Source of the DNA: Liquidambar formosana
Taxonomy: Eukaryota > Streptophyta > Magnoliopsida > Saxifragales > Altingiaceae
Direction: 5' to 3'
Length of the DNA: 64,000 bases
Assembly (NCBI GenBank): GCA_039720395.1
Contig: CM077831.1
Span: 15,120,982 to 15,184,981 of the forward strand
Part shown: positions 23,561 to 34,859 of the stretch, piece after piece
How the letters are laid out: each line of letters begins with the position of its first letter
Numbering within the stretch: the stretch's first letter is position 1
Translations under genes and position numbers: made by a program
Notes under the pieces: model-generated
What the model was told of the DNA's origin: nothing
The model's database searches: none
Seen by the model: only the letters and a program-made list of their open reading frames with translations

Positions 23561-23564
23561 AGAG

Positions 23565-24467
23565 ATGGAAAGCAATGGAAACATTGGTTCGTCAAAGGGC
23601 AATAAACCAAAAGCAACATGGGATGGAACAAAAACTTCATGGTTTATAGATTTTTGTGTAGATGCTGTACGGGCTAGTCATAGGCCTACATCTCATTTCA
23701 CCAGGGAAGGGTGGAATATTGTTATTAAAAAATTAGCTGAAAAAACAGGATGAACTTATGATTAGAAGCAGGTGAAAAATCTTTGGGATAATTTGAAGAA
23801 GGAGTGGCAAATTTGGGATAAATTAATAAGCCATGAAACTGGACTTGGTTGGCATTATGCTAAACAAACAGTTGATGCAACAGTCGAAATCTTGAATGGT
23901 GGGATAGGAAAATTCAAGTTTGTAAATATAGGTTTAATTTTTTTTTTTTTTTTTAATAATGATTTACCTTTATAGTGAATTTACTAACAAGTTGAATTAT
24001 TGTATATATAGCAAATCCTTGAGGCAACAAAATTTCAAGAAAAAGGATTAAAGCACTGCTTTAAGTTTGATGAGCTATTCCGAGATATAGCAGTCACTAG
24101 TGTAAGAGCTTGGGCACCTTCCTTTGGCGTACTACCCTCACATCATGGTGGACCTTCCATAGGTGGGGATCTTCTTAAAGAAGATCATGATGATGTGGAA
24201 GGAGAATATGAAGAGTCTCTAGGATTAGAAAACATTACTGCAAACAATGATGTTGGAAATGTTACACAACTGCATAAGAAGACAACTGAAGTACGTTTTC
24301 AAGCCCATACAAGAAAAACAAAAAATGAAAGTCTTAGCTGCAGTAAAGTTGTCCAAACAGCTTGACCACATTTGTCATGCTTTGGAGAGTAAGGCTATAG
24401 TAACTCAAAATAACCAAGCAAGAAGTACCATAAGGGATTGTATTGAGATGTGTAAAGAATTAATGTA
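23565..24467 (+). pseudogene. Myb/SANT-like protein of PIF/Harbinger type, decayed
   Basis: Starts MESNGNIGSSKG, then ATWDGTKTSWFIDFCVDAVR and FTREGWNIVIKKLAEKTG. Stops at 23752 and 23764 interrupt the segment ending KQVKNLWDNLKKEWQIWDKL and GLGWHY. This is the tri-tryptophan Myb/SANT-like (Myb_DNA-bind_3) domain of plant PIF/Harbinger ORF1 and related domesticated genes. After an AT-rich intron-like gap, a second stretch from about 24012 reads KFQEKGLKHCFKFDELFRDI and a C-terminal tail. In elements this protein escorts the DDE transposase to DNA. No transposase lies next to this copy. The transposase at 57 kb has its own partner of a different sequence. Confidence 0.75.
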
Positions 24468-24479
24468 GAAAAATACTAT

Positions 24480-26118
24480 GATGTGGAACATACTGATAAA
24501 CAAAAATCATAATTCAATTCCTTAAACTCATGAATCTAATTGTGGTTTATACAAAACATAACTCTAACTAGAAGAAGGGTTAGAGAACTTACAGTTGATT
24601 CAAGTCTTCAAACTCCAAGCTTTGAATTTCTAGACAGCAGTGAATGAACAGCACAAGTGTCCTGCCTCCAATAGTATCCACACCTAGCAAAGGCCTTCAA
24701 GCTTCCTTCTAATTCCCCTTGTATAATGCTAAAAGAAGAAAAGAAGAAAGAGAGAGAGAGAGAAAGAGAGAAAGAGAGAGCTTCCTCTAGGTTCGGCTAG
24801 GGCTTAGAGAAGAACGAATTAAGTGTGATACACATGCTAGTGTGTATATATATAGCTACACCAAGGGGGCTGGCCATGAGGAAAGAGAATCCCATGTGGA
24901 TTCTAACTTGCAACTTCTCTAAATTACAATTTTACCCCTCCTTTTTATAACTAAAACAAGTGTGGCCCTCTAGAAATTTTCTTATTCAATCTTACTCCTT
25001 CTCTTAAACCTTTAAAGTCCCTCTTTGCATGATCAATGTGTGACCTATTGGGTTCACATCATCAAGTAGTAGGAATAACAGAAGGTATGCACATTGGAAC
25101 AATTTCCATTAAGGGTCTAATTAGAGCAACTTCTAATTCCCTAATTGATTATAACTTACTTATATCAATTAGGGCTTCTACTAACCATGAGTAACATCTA
25201 GCAATAGCTCATGGTGTGGACCTTGATAAGGTAAATAAATATCGAACAAAAAACCCTTCAGTTACAGCTTAAGGTTACAATTACATCCTTCCATCTATAT
25301 AATGTCTCTGATTAAACTAATAGGACATGGAAGCCTGTCAAGTTCTTAGTTTAATACTTTATATTCATTCATGAATATCAACTCATTGATGCACTATGAA
25401 AACTCCTTTTCGTAGTCATCCTACCATGGCCATGGACTTTATGAGTTATATTATAAATGCTATGTGAGACATTCTCTCTCTTTTACTGAGAGTGTGGATT
25501 CCTTATTGATCACTCACATGCCTTTACACATATATCAATAGGGCCAATGAATACCTTTGTAAAACCTATAGGGATAAACACTTAGTGCTATCAAATTTAT
25601 GGTGCCTCAGGTTTAAGGATTACTTGTACCATTGCAACTACGATAAACTAAGTGACAGGCAGGTAAAACTTTATTCAGTTGATCGCATGAATTTGGTCAC
25701 ATTCAGTGTACTTGTTTATTTATACAAGAAGTACCCACATGTTGGTTATAGTGTCTCCACACAAATAGCTCAGAGACTAGCTATCCTCCCAATGAATTAA
25801 CCTAACATGTGTTAGTCCTATGGTTCATTATTATCTATTATGGTGAACTTTTAACTAGGAATGATTTAATAGTCTACTACAGAGATATATATATATATAT
25901 ATAGTCTCATAATCACAACACTTTGTGATCTCATATTCTCAACTCTAACTTTATGGACATATCATGTAAATATAAAGGAAAGAATAAACATGATAGAAAA
26001 CCTTTTTATTAAATTAATAATAAATGTAACATAAATAAATGAAATCCTATGAAATGACTCAAAATCCTTCATGAAATGATATATCCTAGTTAAGGTGACA
26101 AAAATGGGGTGTAACACC
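24480..26118 (-). mobile_element. LTR retroelement remnants, partly of the 17139 solo-LTR family
   Basis: The right edge, read on the minus strand, is TGTTACACCCCATTTTTGTC, then ACCTTAACTAGGATATATCA. It matches the 5' end of the solo LTR at 17139 (TGTCACACCCGATTTTTGTC) over at least 70 bases, in opposite orientation. Further left, 24600-25000 has a promoter-like TATATATATA and a GA-rich tract (24740-24780) as in an LTR leader. No coding domain. Boundaries other than 26118 are uncertain. Confidence 0.45.
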
Positions 26119-26396
26119 ATGCATAGGACAACTATAGTGTCTCAGGTCTAAGAATTACTTGTACCACTGCAACTATGAGAAATTGATTAACAGGCAGGTA
26201 AAACTCCATTCAGTTGATCTCATGAATTTAGTCATATTCAGTGTACTTGTTTATTTATACAATAAGCACCCATATGTTGGTTATAGTGTCTCCATACAAA
26301 TAGTTAGAGACTAGCTATCCTCCCAAAGAACTAACCTAACATGTGCTAATCCTATGGTTCATTATTGTCCATCATAGTGAACCTTCAACTAGGAAT
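25590..26396. repeat. direct repeat pair (about 25590-25858 and 26130-26396)
   Basis: The second copy repeats the first at roughly 85-90 percent. Shared segments include GATTACTTGTACCATTGCAA, CAGTGTACTTGTTTATTTAT, GTTGGTTATAGTGTCTCC and CTAGCTATCCTCCCAA. The spacer holds the reverse LTR end of 26118. This could be two LTR-internal copies or a duplicated host segment. Confidence 0.7.
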
Positions 26397-27304
26397 ACTA
26401 ATATCAAGTGCACTCCAAAACTCTACCTAATTATTTATATTTTTCGAATCCAACTGTTGGCCTGATTAGATAATCTTATCATGTAGGGGATCTAGTTGAG
26501 AGTAAATACTTTGTATTAGGTGCATTTCTAAAACTCTACCTAGTGATTTGTCTTTTGCGAAACCAACTGTTGGACTAGACCTGGTACATATATAAATCAT
26601 GAATGTCAAAAATCAAGTTGATCCAAGATTAAGAGTTGCTTCATTCATAAATGAATGGTTGTTATTGATTAAAAAAATGTAAATTTTGTAGCAAATAGTA
26701 ATCAGTTTCGGATCAATTCGATATTTGGCATGGATCACTTACATGAGAAGGTTATCTAATCTAATAGTTGATTTTGTAAAAATATGAGTCACATTTAAGG
26801 TTTTATTTATTCATTTATTTTTGGGCTAGTTATAAGATCAGTTAAAAATTCATGGGTTTAATTAGTGCCTAATATTGGTGATCCCAATTGAGCTTTTCGA
26901 TTCCAACCAAAAAGGATTACAAGACAAAGATACTTCTGCCACTTTTGGTAGGCCGGATAAAATATTCTTTTTTTTTTAATAAAAAAATACAATTTTTTTT
27001 TTGGAAAATGCTACTTCATCCATCTTTTGTCACCCACATTTATCACACATTTTATGTGTCAAAAATGTATAAGTAAAAACAAACGTGTGGGACAAGCATG
27101 GAATAAGGAAAAGTTGTCACATATAGATGGGTGAGAGAATGTGGGTGAAATAGCATAGTTCTTTCTTTTCTTTTCTTTTTTTCTTTTGATATCTTTATAT
27201 AGAATTTGAATGCACGAATCCATCCTTGAGAGAGAGTAGCCATCACAAAACAAAAATGGAATAAACATAAAAAAGAATTAGAGCAAAAGAGTTAACAATT
27301 AAAT

Positions 27305-27470
27305 TCCTTATAATTGTTTGGATAAGGAATTTCTAGGTGGAATTTTCCTTTTGCAATGGAATTTGTAAAATTTTTATAAGGATTTTGTCAATCTCATCCT
27401 TATAAAAATTTTACAAATTCCATCTCAAAGATAAATTCGACATATAAATTCCTTATCCAAACATAGCGTA
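27305..27470. mobile_element. palindromic MITE beside KWL4
   Basis: Inverted ends TTGTTTGGATAAGGAATTT and AAATTCCTTATCCAAACATA, plus mirrored inner arms GGAATTTGTAAAATTTTTAT / TAAAAATTTTACAAATTCCA. It is absent at the equivalent point of block B (36140-36165), where GAGTTTACTATTGC runs straight into TCCATGGTTTTGCTAATTTG. The insertion therefore postdates the block duplication. Confidence 0.75.
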
Positions 27471-27685
27471 TGGTTTTACTAATTTGAGGGAAAGCTATCA
27501 TTGGAGACCACTACAATTTGCACGAACAACATTAGATAAAGACTTTTACTAGATTTCCTATAACGTATATAATTTAAGATTACATTCGACTATATTTATA
27601 ATACAAAGCAACACACACCAAGGCAAGACAGATTACATTTTAAAACACAAGCAACCCCGCAAGACTCCAATACAACTGCTTGAAA

Positions 27686-28255
27686 TTAAGCATCAGACCA
27701 TGTTATATCCAGCCAACCCCAGTTCTCACGAGGGACAGCCAAGGCTTCCCACACAGCTCTTGAGGCATCGACGATGTTGTTATCACACGGACATTGATAA
27801 TCATGGTCTTTATCACATCCCATAGCTGAGTTGCACTCATCCACCACCATGGCCACCACACTCCGCCCATTAGCACTTATAGTGATGTTGTTTAAGCATC
27901 TTCCCTTCTTGTTAAACCATCCAGTTGATAGTGCCACGACCGGTGTATTGTCAGAGTGATACTGGTTGTCACATTCAGATGAGCCTCCACCATCTCCACC
28001 CTTCTCAAAGCTTTTAATAGTGAGGTGTGCCTTGGTATGACTAGACACTAATGGTGAACATGTGTAGGTTGTGTAAAGCTTGCCTTGAACACAGCAATTA
28101 GGGTCGTTCTCTTGGTTGTTGCATGGGCCAGGAGGGGGCTTCTTTCCCCTAATTTTACCACTTGGACGACAAACTTGAGCCTCAGCACCCAAACTATCTG
28201 TAACATGGAGTATGACTAGTAGGAGAAAAGATGCTTTTAAGTAAAATTTCTTCAT
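27686..28255 (-). CDS. KWL4: kiwellin-family secreted protein
   Basis: Intact single exon of 189 residues. The start chosen is MKKFYLKASF at 28255, aligned with the other copies. An in-frame ATG 35 codons upstream (28360) lies beyond the TATA box and is not the translation start. Signal peptide residues 1 to about 26 (ends GAEA|QVC). It has the kiwellin core [55 protein letters not shown] and NIVDASRAVWEAL. NNIT holds an N-glycosylation sequon. Oddities: DYQCPCDN replaces the DYQPPCDN of the paralogues, giving an eleventh, unpaired cysteine, and GGSSECD replaces GGPSECD. Function as for KWL1: presumed apoplastic defence or ripening-related protein, partner unknown. It forms the left gene of block A. 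Confidence 0.92.
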   Translation of the reverse strand: MKKFYLKASFLLLVILHVTDSLGAEAQVCRPSGKIRGKKPPPGPCNNQENDPNCCVQGKLYTTYTCSPLVSSHTKAHLTIKSFEKGGDGGGSSECDNQYHSDNTPVVALSTGWFNKKGRCLNNITISANGRSVVAMVVDECNSAMGCDKDHDYQCPCDNNIVDASRAVWEALAVPRENWGWLDITWSDA

Positions 28256-28326
28256 TCTCTCTCTCCCTCTCTCTCTGCCTGCTTGCTTGTGTTTAATGGT
28301 TGATGCAGAGAAGGATTTCAAGTGGG

Positions 28327-28334
28327 TATTTATA
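28327..28334 (-). promoter_or_regulatory. TATA box of KWL4
   Basis: Minus-strand TATAAATA about 75 bases upstream of the start, followed by a leader ending in a GA-rich tract next to the ATG. Confidence 0.6.
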
Positions 28335-28851
28335 ACAATTGCCCAATCAAATTTACCCAATGTTGTGCCTAGAACTACGAATAAACCTGCTCAATATGTC
28401 TTCTATGTGTAGTGGTATGATCCCAAATGAGGGCAGTCTGATATTCTAGAGAAAAAAAAAAGGGCAATTATGCTGCTTGTCTTTACTAGCAAAGAACAAT
28501 CAAAAGCATCAAACTGATTGTTCAAACAAGCAGCATACCATCTATCAGCATAACTGCCACGGCCCTATATATTATAATTAACAAATAAATAAATAAATAA
28601 AATCCTTTTTGTAAGTTATGAACTCCAAATTCAATTCATGCCCTTGTTGGTTTCCTTGATCAATTTAGAATGATGAAGCTGATATCCTAGATAAAAACTC
28701 AACGCATCTGCTGCTTTAGGTGGTCGTTTTATCACGGTCTTGTCCACTTGCCAAATTTAAAATCAACCAGTGCTGCTTCGAGGCAACATAACCTGGCTTG
28801 TACCGTGAAAAAAAAAAAAAAAACCATAGAAATTTCTCTTATACGTATATT

Positions 28852-29605
28852 AGAGGACAGAGTATTAGTCTTTAGATAAAAATGTGTCAGCACTATGAAA
28901 TACTAATTTAACATATTGTTGATTATTGTTAGTATAGTTTGCACATTTAATAGTGAGCATAGATGGCTGTTCTACTTTCAGAATTTCACTTTGGATATAG
29001 ACTTGCATAATAGTGTTTTGGGAATTTTGAATGTGACATTCCCTTTTAGTCTTCTACAATAAGGGGACATTTTGTCGTCACCGTGTGCCTCTCTAGCCCA
29101 CAACAATCTGTCCTCTTGTACATAGAGGACAGAGTATTAGTCTTAGTATTAGCTTGATATATACATTGTTGACCCATTGCCTAACAGTTTTATCTTTTGG
29201 GGTCAAGTGGTATCAAGTCTTAGTATCAGAGCTTTGGTCTCTAGGAGATAGGAGATCCTGGTTTCAAGTCTTCACACCTCCTCCCCCCATTCATTTATCC
29301 CTTTATACCATTTATCGGTTCCAACTTAGTCTAACTCGGTACCCCGGGTCAAGTGGTGTTCTAACACTTAGAATATCAAATACTAATTTAACATATGGTT
29401 GATTATTGTTAGTATAGTTTGCACATTTAATAGTGAGCATAGATGGCTGTTCTGCTTTCAGAATTTTTCTTTGGAGTTAGACTTGCATAATAGTGTTTTG
29501 GGAATTTTGAATGTGACCTTCCCTTCTAGTCTTCTACAATAACGGGACATTTTGTCATCACTGGATGCCTCTCCAGCCCTCAACAATTTGTCCTCCAGTA
29601 ATTTT
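28852..29605. repeat. local tandem duplication upstream of KWL4 with a tRNA-like insert
   Basis: AGAGGACAGAGTATTAGTCT occurs at 28852 and 29124, and the following 230 bases (TAGTGAGCATAGATGGCTGT and onward) are repeated from 28899 and 29378. Between the two parts of the second copy, 29147-29372 is unique. It contains GTCAAGTGGTATCAAG and GGTTTCAAGTC, spaced like pol III A and B boxes, so a SINE-like insert is possible. KWL6 upstream (37569 onward) has only one copy, so the event is specific to block A. Confidence 0.65.
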
Positions 29606-31044
29606 TTTAAAGGACTTACAAAAATTATGACTACTACCCACTAGGAGCTAGTATCAATGTTTGTTTTTGTTTTTGTTTTTGTTTTCTCATTTGGAATCTG
29701 GTATTATTTATTATAATCAAATTAAGGAAATCGGTGGTGCATGTAGATCAGCACCACGGGACCTATTTTTATAATATTCATCACACTGCGTCAATCAGAA
29801 AAGTGAGAGGTGAATTTACGGTAAGGGCAGGATGTGTGGAAACATTGGTCACTGAGGATTACCTTTGATACTAGTCTTGCAGAATTAGTCCCCTTTTGCA
29901 ACTTACAGGTCCAGTCTGTCATTGATTTGATGCTTGAATTTATTTACTCCAGTTCCAACTAGGGGAAATTCTAACTTCAATTAACCAACTAGCAACCACA
30001 GTGGACAATGGAGCGTAGTGATTTTTGTGCAGATTAATGGAAATTCAGTGTGATTTACTGCTCATGATTTCTACTGCTGTAAATCCTATTATATTCAGGT
30101 TGAACCAGTAAAAGAGAGCTCAAAGGTGTTGCAGATTATAGGAGCATATATGGTTATAAGTCTTCTTTGATGAAGAAGAGGGGAATCGCATTGACACATG
30201 TTATTAAAATTTTAAAACAGCTGGAACTGTGTAGAAGACAAATAGACAATCACAAGGCCAAAATTTCTGATGGGGTACCTGGGCTGTTTTGTCCATGCAA
30301 TACTCCGCAGCAATATGAACCCTAGGCTTTTTCTGGCTAACATTGAGCTGCACCATCCACATCGATTTTTATATGGGACTTATGTGGCATTGAACTGTTA
30401 TATTATTCAAATACTGCTGGAAATAATTGTGGCCAAAAGATTTGGTTTGTTGAAGTACAAAGGAGTAGGAAACCCTAAGACTAAAACCTGGGGCTAACAA
30501 CATTTATCATCCTTCAGAGGCCTACTGACCACTTCCTATCAAAAGATGTTCTGTTAAACTGATGCTGTTCCCATTCCCAACAACCCATTTAATATTCTCA
30601 TGCACAATATAAAATCACTGTGAATCCATTTCCAATCTCAAGTGTAGTGAGGTTTAGCGGTAACCCAAAGACCTGGGCTGAACATTTGCATAAGCTAAAT
30701 ATATGGTTATAAGTTACAACAGGCATCGTGTGGAAATGTACTTTTTTTTGCCACCTTTTTAGTAGCATAGCGGATGAGAGTTGACTTGCTCCCAAGTTTT
30801 TTAATTTGAGGGAAAGCTATCAATGGAAACCATCGATATTTCTACAATTTGCAAGAACGATATGAACTAGAAAATTTCACAAGATTTAATTAAATTATAC
30901 AGGTACATAATTCTTTTTTTTTTTTTTTTAAATTTAAATTTACATTCAACAATATTTATAAAACAAAGCAACACACAAAGGCAAGAAGACAAAATATTCA
31001 ACACAAACACAAGCAACTAGAGACTCCAACACAACTGTTTGAAA

Positions 31045-31606
31045 TTAAGCATCGGACCATGTTATATCCATCCAACCCCAGTTGTCACTAGGCACACCCA
31101 AGGCTTCCCAAACAGCTTTCGAGGCATCAACAATATCGTTATCACATGGAGGTTGATAATCATGGTCTTCGTCACATCCCATAGTTGAGTCGCACTCATC
31201 CACCACCATGGCCACCACGCTCCGCCCGTTTGCGCTTATAGTGATGTTGTTTAAGCATCTTCCCTTCTTGTTAAACCATCCGGTTGATAGTGCCACAACC
31301 GGTGTGTTGTCTGAGTGGTACTGGTTGTCACATTCCGATGGGCCTCCACCATCTCCACCCTTCTCAAAGCTGTTAATAGTGAGGTGCGCTTTGGTCTGAC
31401 TAGACACGGATGGTGAACATTTGTAAATCGGGTAAAGCTTGCCTTGAACACAACAATCAGAGTCATTCTCTTTGTTGCATTGGCCAGGCGGGGGTTTCTT
31501 TCCCCTAATTTTACCACTTGGGCGACAAACTTGAGCCTCAGCATCCAAAAATTCAGTAACAAGCAGTATGACTAGTAGGAGAATAGATGCTTTTAAGCAA
31601 AATTTC

Positions 31607-31611
<5 letters not shown>
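31045..31611 (-). CDS. KWL5: kiwellin-family secreted protein
   Basis: Intact single exon, 188 residues, ten cysteines in the mature part. Signal peptide MKKFCLKASILLLVILLVTE with cleavage near DAEA|QVC. It carries all family signatures ([74 protein letters not shown]). From Gln27 onward it differs from KWL7 at only two residues (SDCC against SECC, SFEKGG against SFQKGG), while the signal peptides differ at several. NNIT sequon present. A 43-base (CT)n tract on the plus strand abuts the start codon. It forms the right gene of block A. Presumed apoplastic defence role by family. Confidence 0.94.

Positions 31612-31654
<43 letters not shown>
31612..31654 (-). repeat. (GA)n leader next to the KWL5 start codon
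   Basis: A pure 43-base CT run on the plus strand, so the mRNA has GAGA immediately before AUG. KWL2, KWL4 and KWL6 have shorter, interrupted versions and KWL7 has none. GA repeats are targets of plant BBR/BPC proteins, so a regulatory effect is possible. Repeat slippage alone also explains it. Confidence 0.85.
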
Positions 31655-31658
<4 letters not shown>

Positions 31659-31700
31659 GTGTTGAATGCTTGATGTAGAGAGAATAACAAGTGGCCTGGG

Positions 31701-31708
31701 TATATATA
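31701..31708 (-). promoter_or_regulatory. TATA box of KWL5
   Basis: Minus-strand TATATATA about 90 bases upstream of the start. The longer distance than in paralogues is due to the expanded GA tract. Confidence 0.6.
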
Positions 31709-33504
31709 ACAATTACCCAACATAACTACCCATATTTTCTGCCTACAACGACGAAAAAGCCATCTACTCGATTTTGCTGGGAAGGAACAATCCAACGCAT
31801 CACCATGATTGAAACTAACAGATTGTTTAAACGTCCACTTAGGCATACCATCTATCAACATAACTGCCACGGCACAATGAATTGTTTCAAAATCTTTCGT
31901 CAATTGTGGAAGCTTATATCCTAATAAGACCTCTAACGCATCTGATAGTTTAAACAGTCATCCTATCACATTGCCATCTTTATCACTATCTTGTCCACTT
32001 TTCTAAAGTTTTCGAAATGCCTCTTTTGAACTTATGGAAGAATACAGAGTATTAGTCTTAGATAAAAAATTGTCACCTCTGTTAAGTTAGTTCAACATGC
32101 ATATTCTTAACTATTTTTAGTGTAGTAATCTTCCCATTCGTAATATTGGCAAAAAAGATCTGAAGCCCTCAATAATGCTCACACCCATTCGGCTCAGCAA
32201 TTTCTTCGAGAACATTTAAAACTGCCAATGTTGCGATATGATCTTACGTTATAACAGACAATTTAGCTTCTGTCTCTAATGCAGTGACAAAATAGTACTT
32301 ATGGTTCCTGTCTGAGTCTCATATATATTACTCTACGAAGAAAGATTTCACTGCCTAATGAATTGTATAAAATTGGATACCTTCAACTTAGTTATGAGTT
32401 ACAAATACTTTAAAACTGAAAAATAAAATTGACAATGATATATTGAGTTTCAAAGTTTCTACCCATTTGCAATATGTTATCAGTTCTTTTAATCAAATTG
32501 AGGAAATTGGTGGTGTAGATCATTTGCAATCTGCTATGAAATTATAGAAGTGATCTGAAATTACAGGAAGGGCGAATGTTTGGAAACTTTGGTTCCTAAG
32601 AAAAACCTTTGAAACTATTTTTGCGAGAGTAGTCCCTATTTGCACCTTCTATATGCATTTCCAATTTGTCGAGCCCGGAAATCATATTGATAACTTTACC
32701 ATATGATCAGAGTTTATAGTAATCCTATGAGCTGGAATGTGACATTCTATAAGTCACTAGGTCTGGACTTATCCTTTATCCTTTATTGTCTTATTTCTTT
32801 ATTTTATTTTCTTTCTTTTAATAAAATTTTTAAATTATTTATTTTGAAAAAAAAAAAATCAAGCTAGGAAAGCAAACCGGGAAAGTCATTGAGGTACTAT
32901 GAACTTTTATTCCTTACATGACCGAAACTAAACATGATTCAGTCCCTTTTTGAAATTCAAGAGAATGGTGATTGACTCTAGGTGATAGTGGCAAGCTTAA
33001 TATTGAGCAGTTCAAAGACGAAGAACAAGACAGAATGTAGAGTAATAGAAATCATGAGCTCTAAATTTCCATTAATCTGCAAAAATATCAGTGCAACCCC
33101 ATTGTCCACTGTTGGTAATTGAAGTGAGATTTTCCCTTTTTGGAACCGAAGTTAAATAGATTCAAGTGGCTATGAAACTGCAAAATATATACACTGCTCA
33201 AGTTTCTATTAACTGGAAATAGTCACACATGCATCGTTTCACATATCAACTGGCCATGCACCAGGCCAAACACCAATCAAAGAGGTCGGAGTGAAATTTC
33301 AGCTAGGTAGAACACTGTTGAAGTTATTGGATTGGCAACCATTTACAGGACACATCCACAAGGCCAAAATTTTTGATGGGGCACCAGGGGGTGTTTTGTC
33401 CATATATATAGTATTTCAACGGAAAGATAAATCCAAGGCTTAGGCTGGCTAGTCTTAATTGAGTTGGATGAAATTCATTTATGTCGAAACGTTCATGCTC
33501 CAAC

Positions 33505-34735
33505 TGGTTCCTTATTGTTTCTCTTTATGTTGATGATTTGGTGTTTACCAGTAGCAATGAAAAAATTATTGATGAATTTAAAAGAGAGATGATGAAAAAA
33601 AATATGAAATGAGTGATTTAGGCCTCTTGCATTACTTCTTGGGCATTGAAACTTACCAACAAGAAGATGGTGTTTTCATTTTTCAAAAGAAGAATGCAAA
33701 AACTCTTTCTTGAAAAATTTAATATGAAGAATTGCAAATCAGTTGCTACACCTTTGGTTGTGAATGAAAAATTGTTGAAAGAAGATGGAAGCAAAGAAGT
33801 GGATGCATCACTTTATAGAAGCTTGGTTGGAAGCTTATTGTACCTAATAGCTACAAGACCAGACATTATGTATGCTACAAGCTTGTTGTCTCGGTTCTTG
33901 CATAAGCCAAGTCAAATCCATACAAGGTACACTTGAATTTGGGATTATGTATGAAAGAAGAGTTGATATAAAGTTGCTTGGATTTTGTGATAGTGATTGG
34001 GCTGGTTGTGTTGATGACATGAGAAGCACTTCACGGTATGTTTTCTCACTTGGCTCAAGCGTGTTTTCATGGGCATCCAAGAAGCAACAAACAGTGGCAC
34101 AATCATCTGCCAAGGCTGAATATATTTCAGCATCATTGGCAACTTCACAAGTGATATGGCTAAGGAGAATTTTGGAAGATGTTGGTGAAAATCAAGGAGA
34201 GCTACTCCAATCTTTTGTGACAACAAATCCACTATTGCTATGACAAAGAATCTCATCTACCATTGTTGCACAAAGCACATTGCCATCAAGCATCATTTTA
34301 TTAGAGAGGTTGTGGATGATGGGGAGATTCAACCCTAATATTGCAAATCTGAGGAACAATTGGCGGACATCTTCATCAAAGCTCTATCTAAAGAAAAGTT
34401 TCAATATTTTAGAGAAATGTTGGGTGTTCAACCACAAGCCATTGAGGGGGAGTGTTAAAGTTAATGTCTTGATTTTTTGTTAAAAATCAGTTTTATGTTC
34501 TGTTGTCTTTTTTGTGTCTTTTAGTGTAGGGAGATGTTGCCAAGTGTAGGGCCTGGATGAAATCTATTGGGAACTTATACTGGTGGGTTTTTGCTGTATT
34601 GAAATGAGATATAGGGAACCAGGCGTGCTGGTTTTGCTCTCCACGAACAGCCCCTGTTTTTTGTGCTCTTTATCCCCTGTTTTTTCTGCATTTCTTCAGC
34701 ACTGTTTTGGTTTAGATTGAAGATTGAAAGCCAAC
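33505..34735 (+). pseudogene. Ty1-copia 3' fragment (RT end, RNase H, PPT, start of 3' LTR)
   Basis: Reads SLYVDDLVFTSSNE with the YVDD polymerase motif at 33520-33545, then (after a frameshift in an A-run near 33597) YEMSDLGLLHYFLGIETYQQ, DASLYRSLVGSLLYLIATRP and the RNase H part LLGFCDSDWAGCVDDMRSTS, AKAEYISASLATSQVIWL, LADIFIKALSKEKF. An internal deletion near 33920 removes the segment between KPSQIH and GTLEFGIMY. A further frameshift lies near 34215. GAGGGGGAG (34444-34452) is a polypurine tract followed by TGTTAAAG, the expected LTR start. No 5' LTR, gag, integrase or target duplication is visible. The surrounding sequence (33430-33500, then 34740-34800) matches uninterrupted DNA at 54260-54410. 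Confidence 0.85.
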
Positions 34736-34859
34736 ATTCCCTTCCAATTTTTGAACTTTGTACGAATCTAATTCTAGTGTTGAGGATATGTTTAGTTTTC
34801 TGAAATGGAAATGGTGCCATTATTCACTTCGAAAGAGTCCTGAAATTTGGATCTTGGCA

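Noticed and set aside
28256..28360. N-terminal extension of KWL4 (35 extra codons)
   Set aside because: The upstream ATG lies beyond the TATA box and before the leader. All paralogues start at the MKKF-type methionine.
29180..29300. A tRNA gene
   Set aside because: Only A- and B-box-like motifs are present and no cloverleaf with an acceptor stem could be made. Kept only as a possible SINE-like insert.
31208..31399. Plus-strand frame opposite KWL5, and similar ones opposite KWL1
   Set aside because: Antisense shadows of the conserved kiwellin coding sequence.
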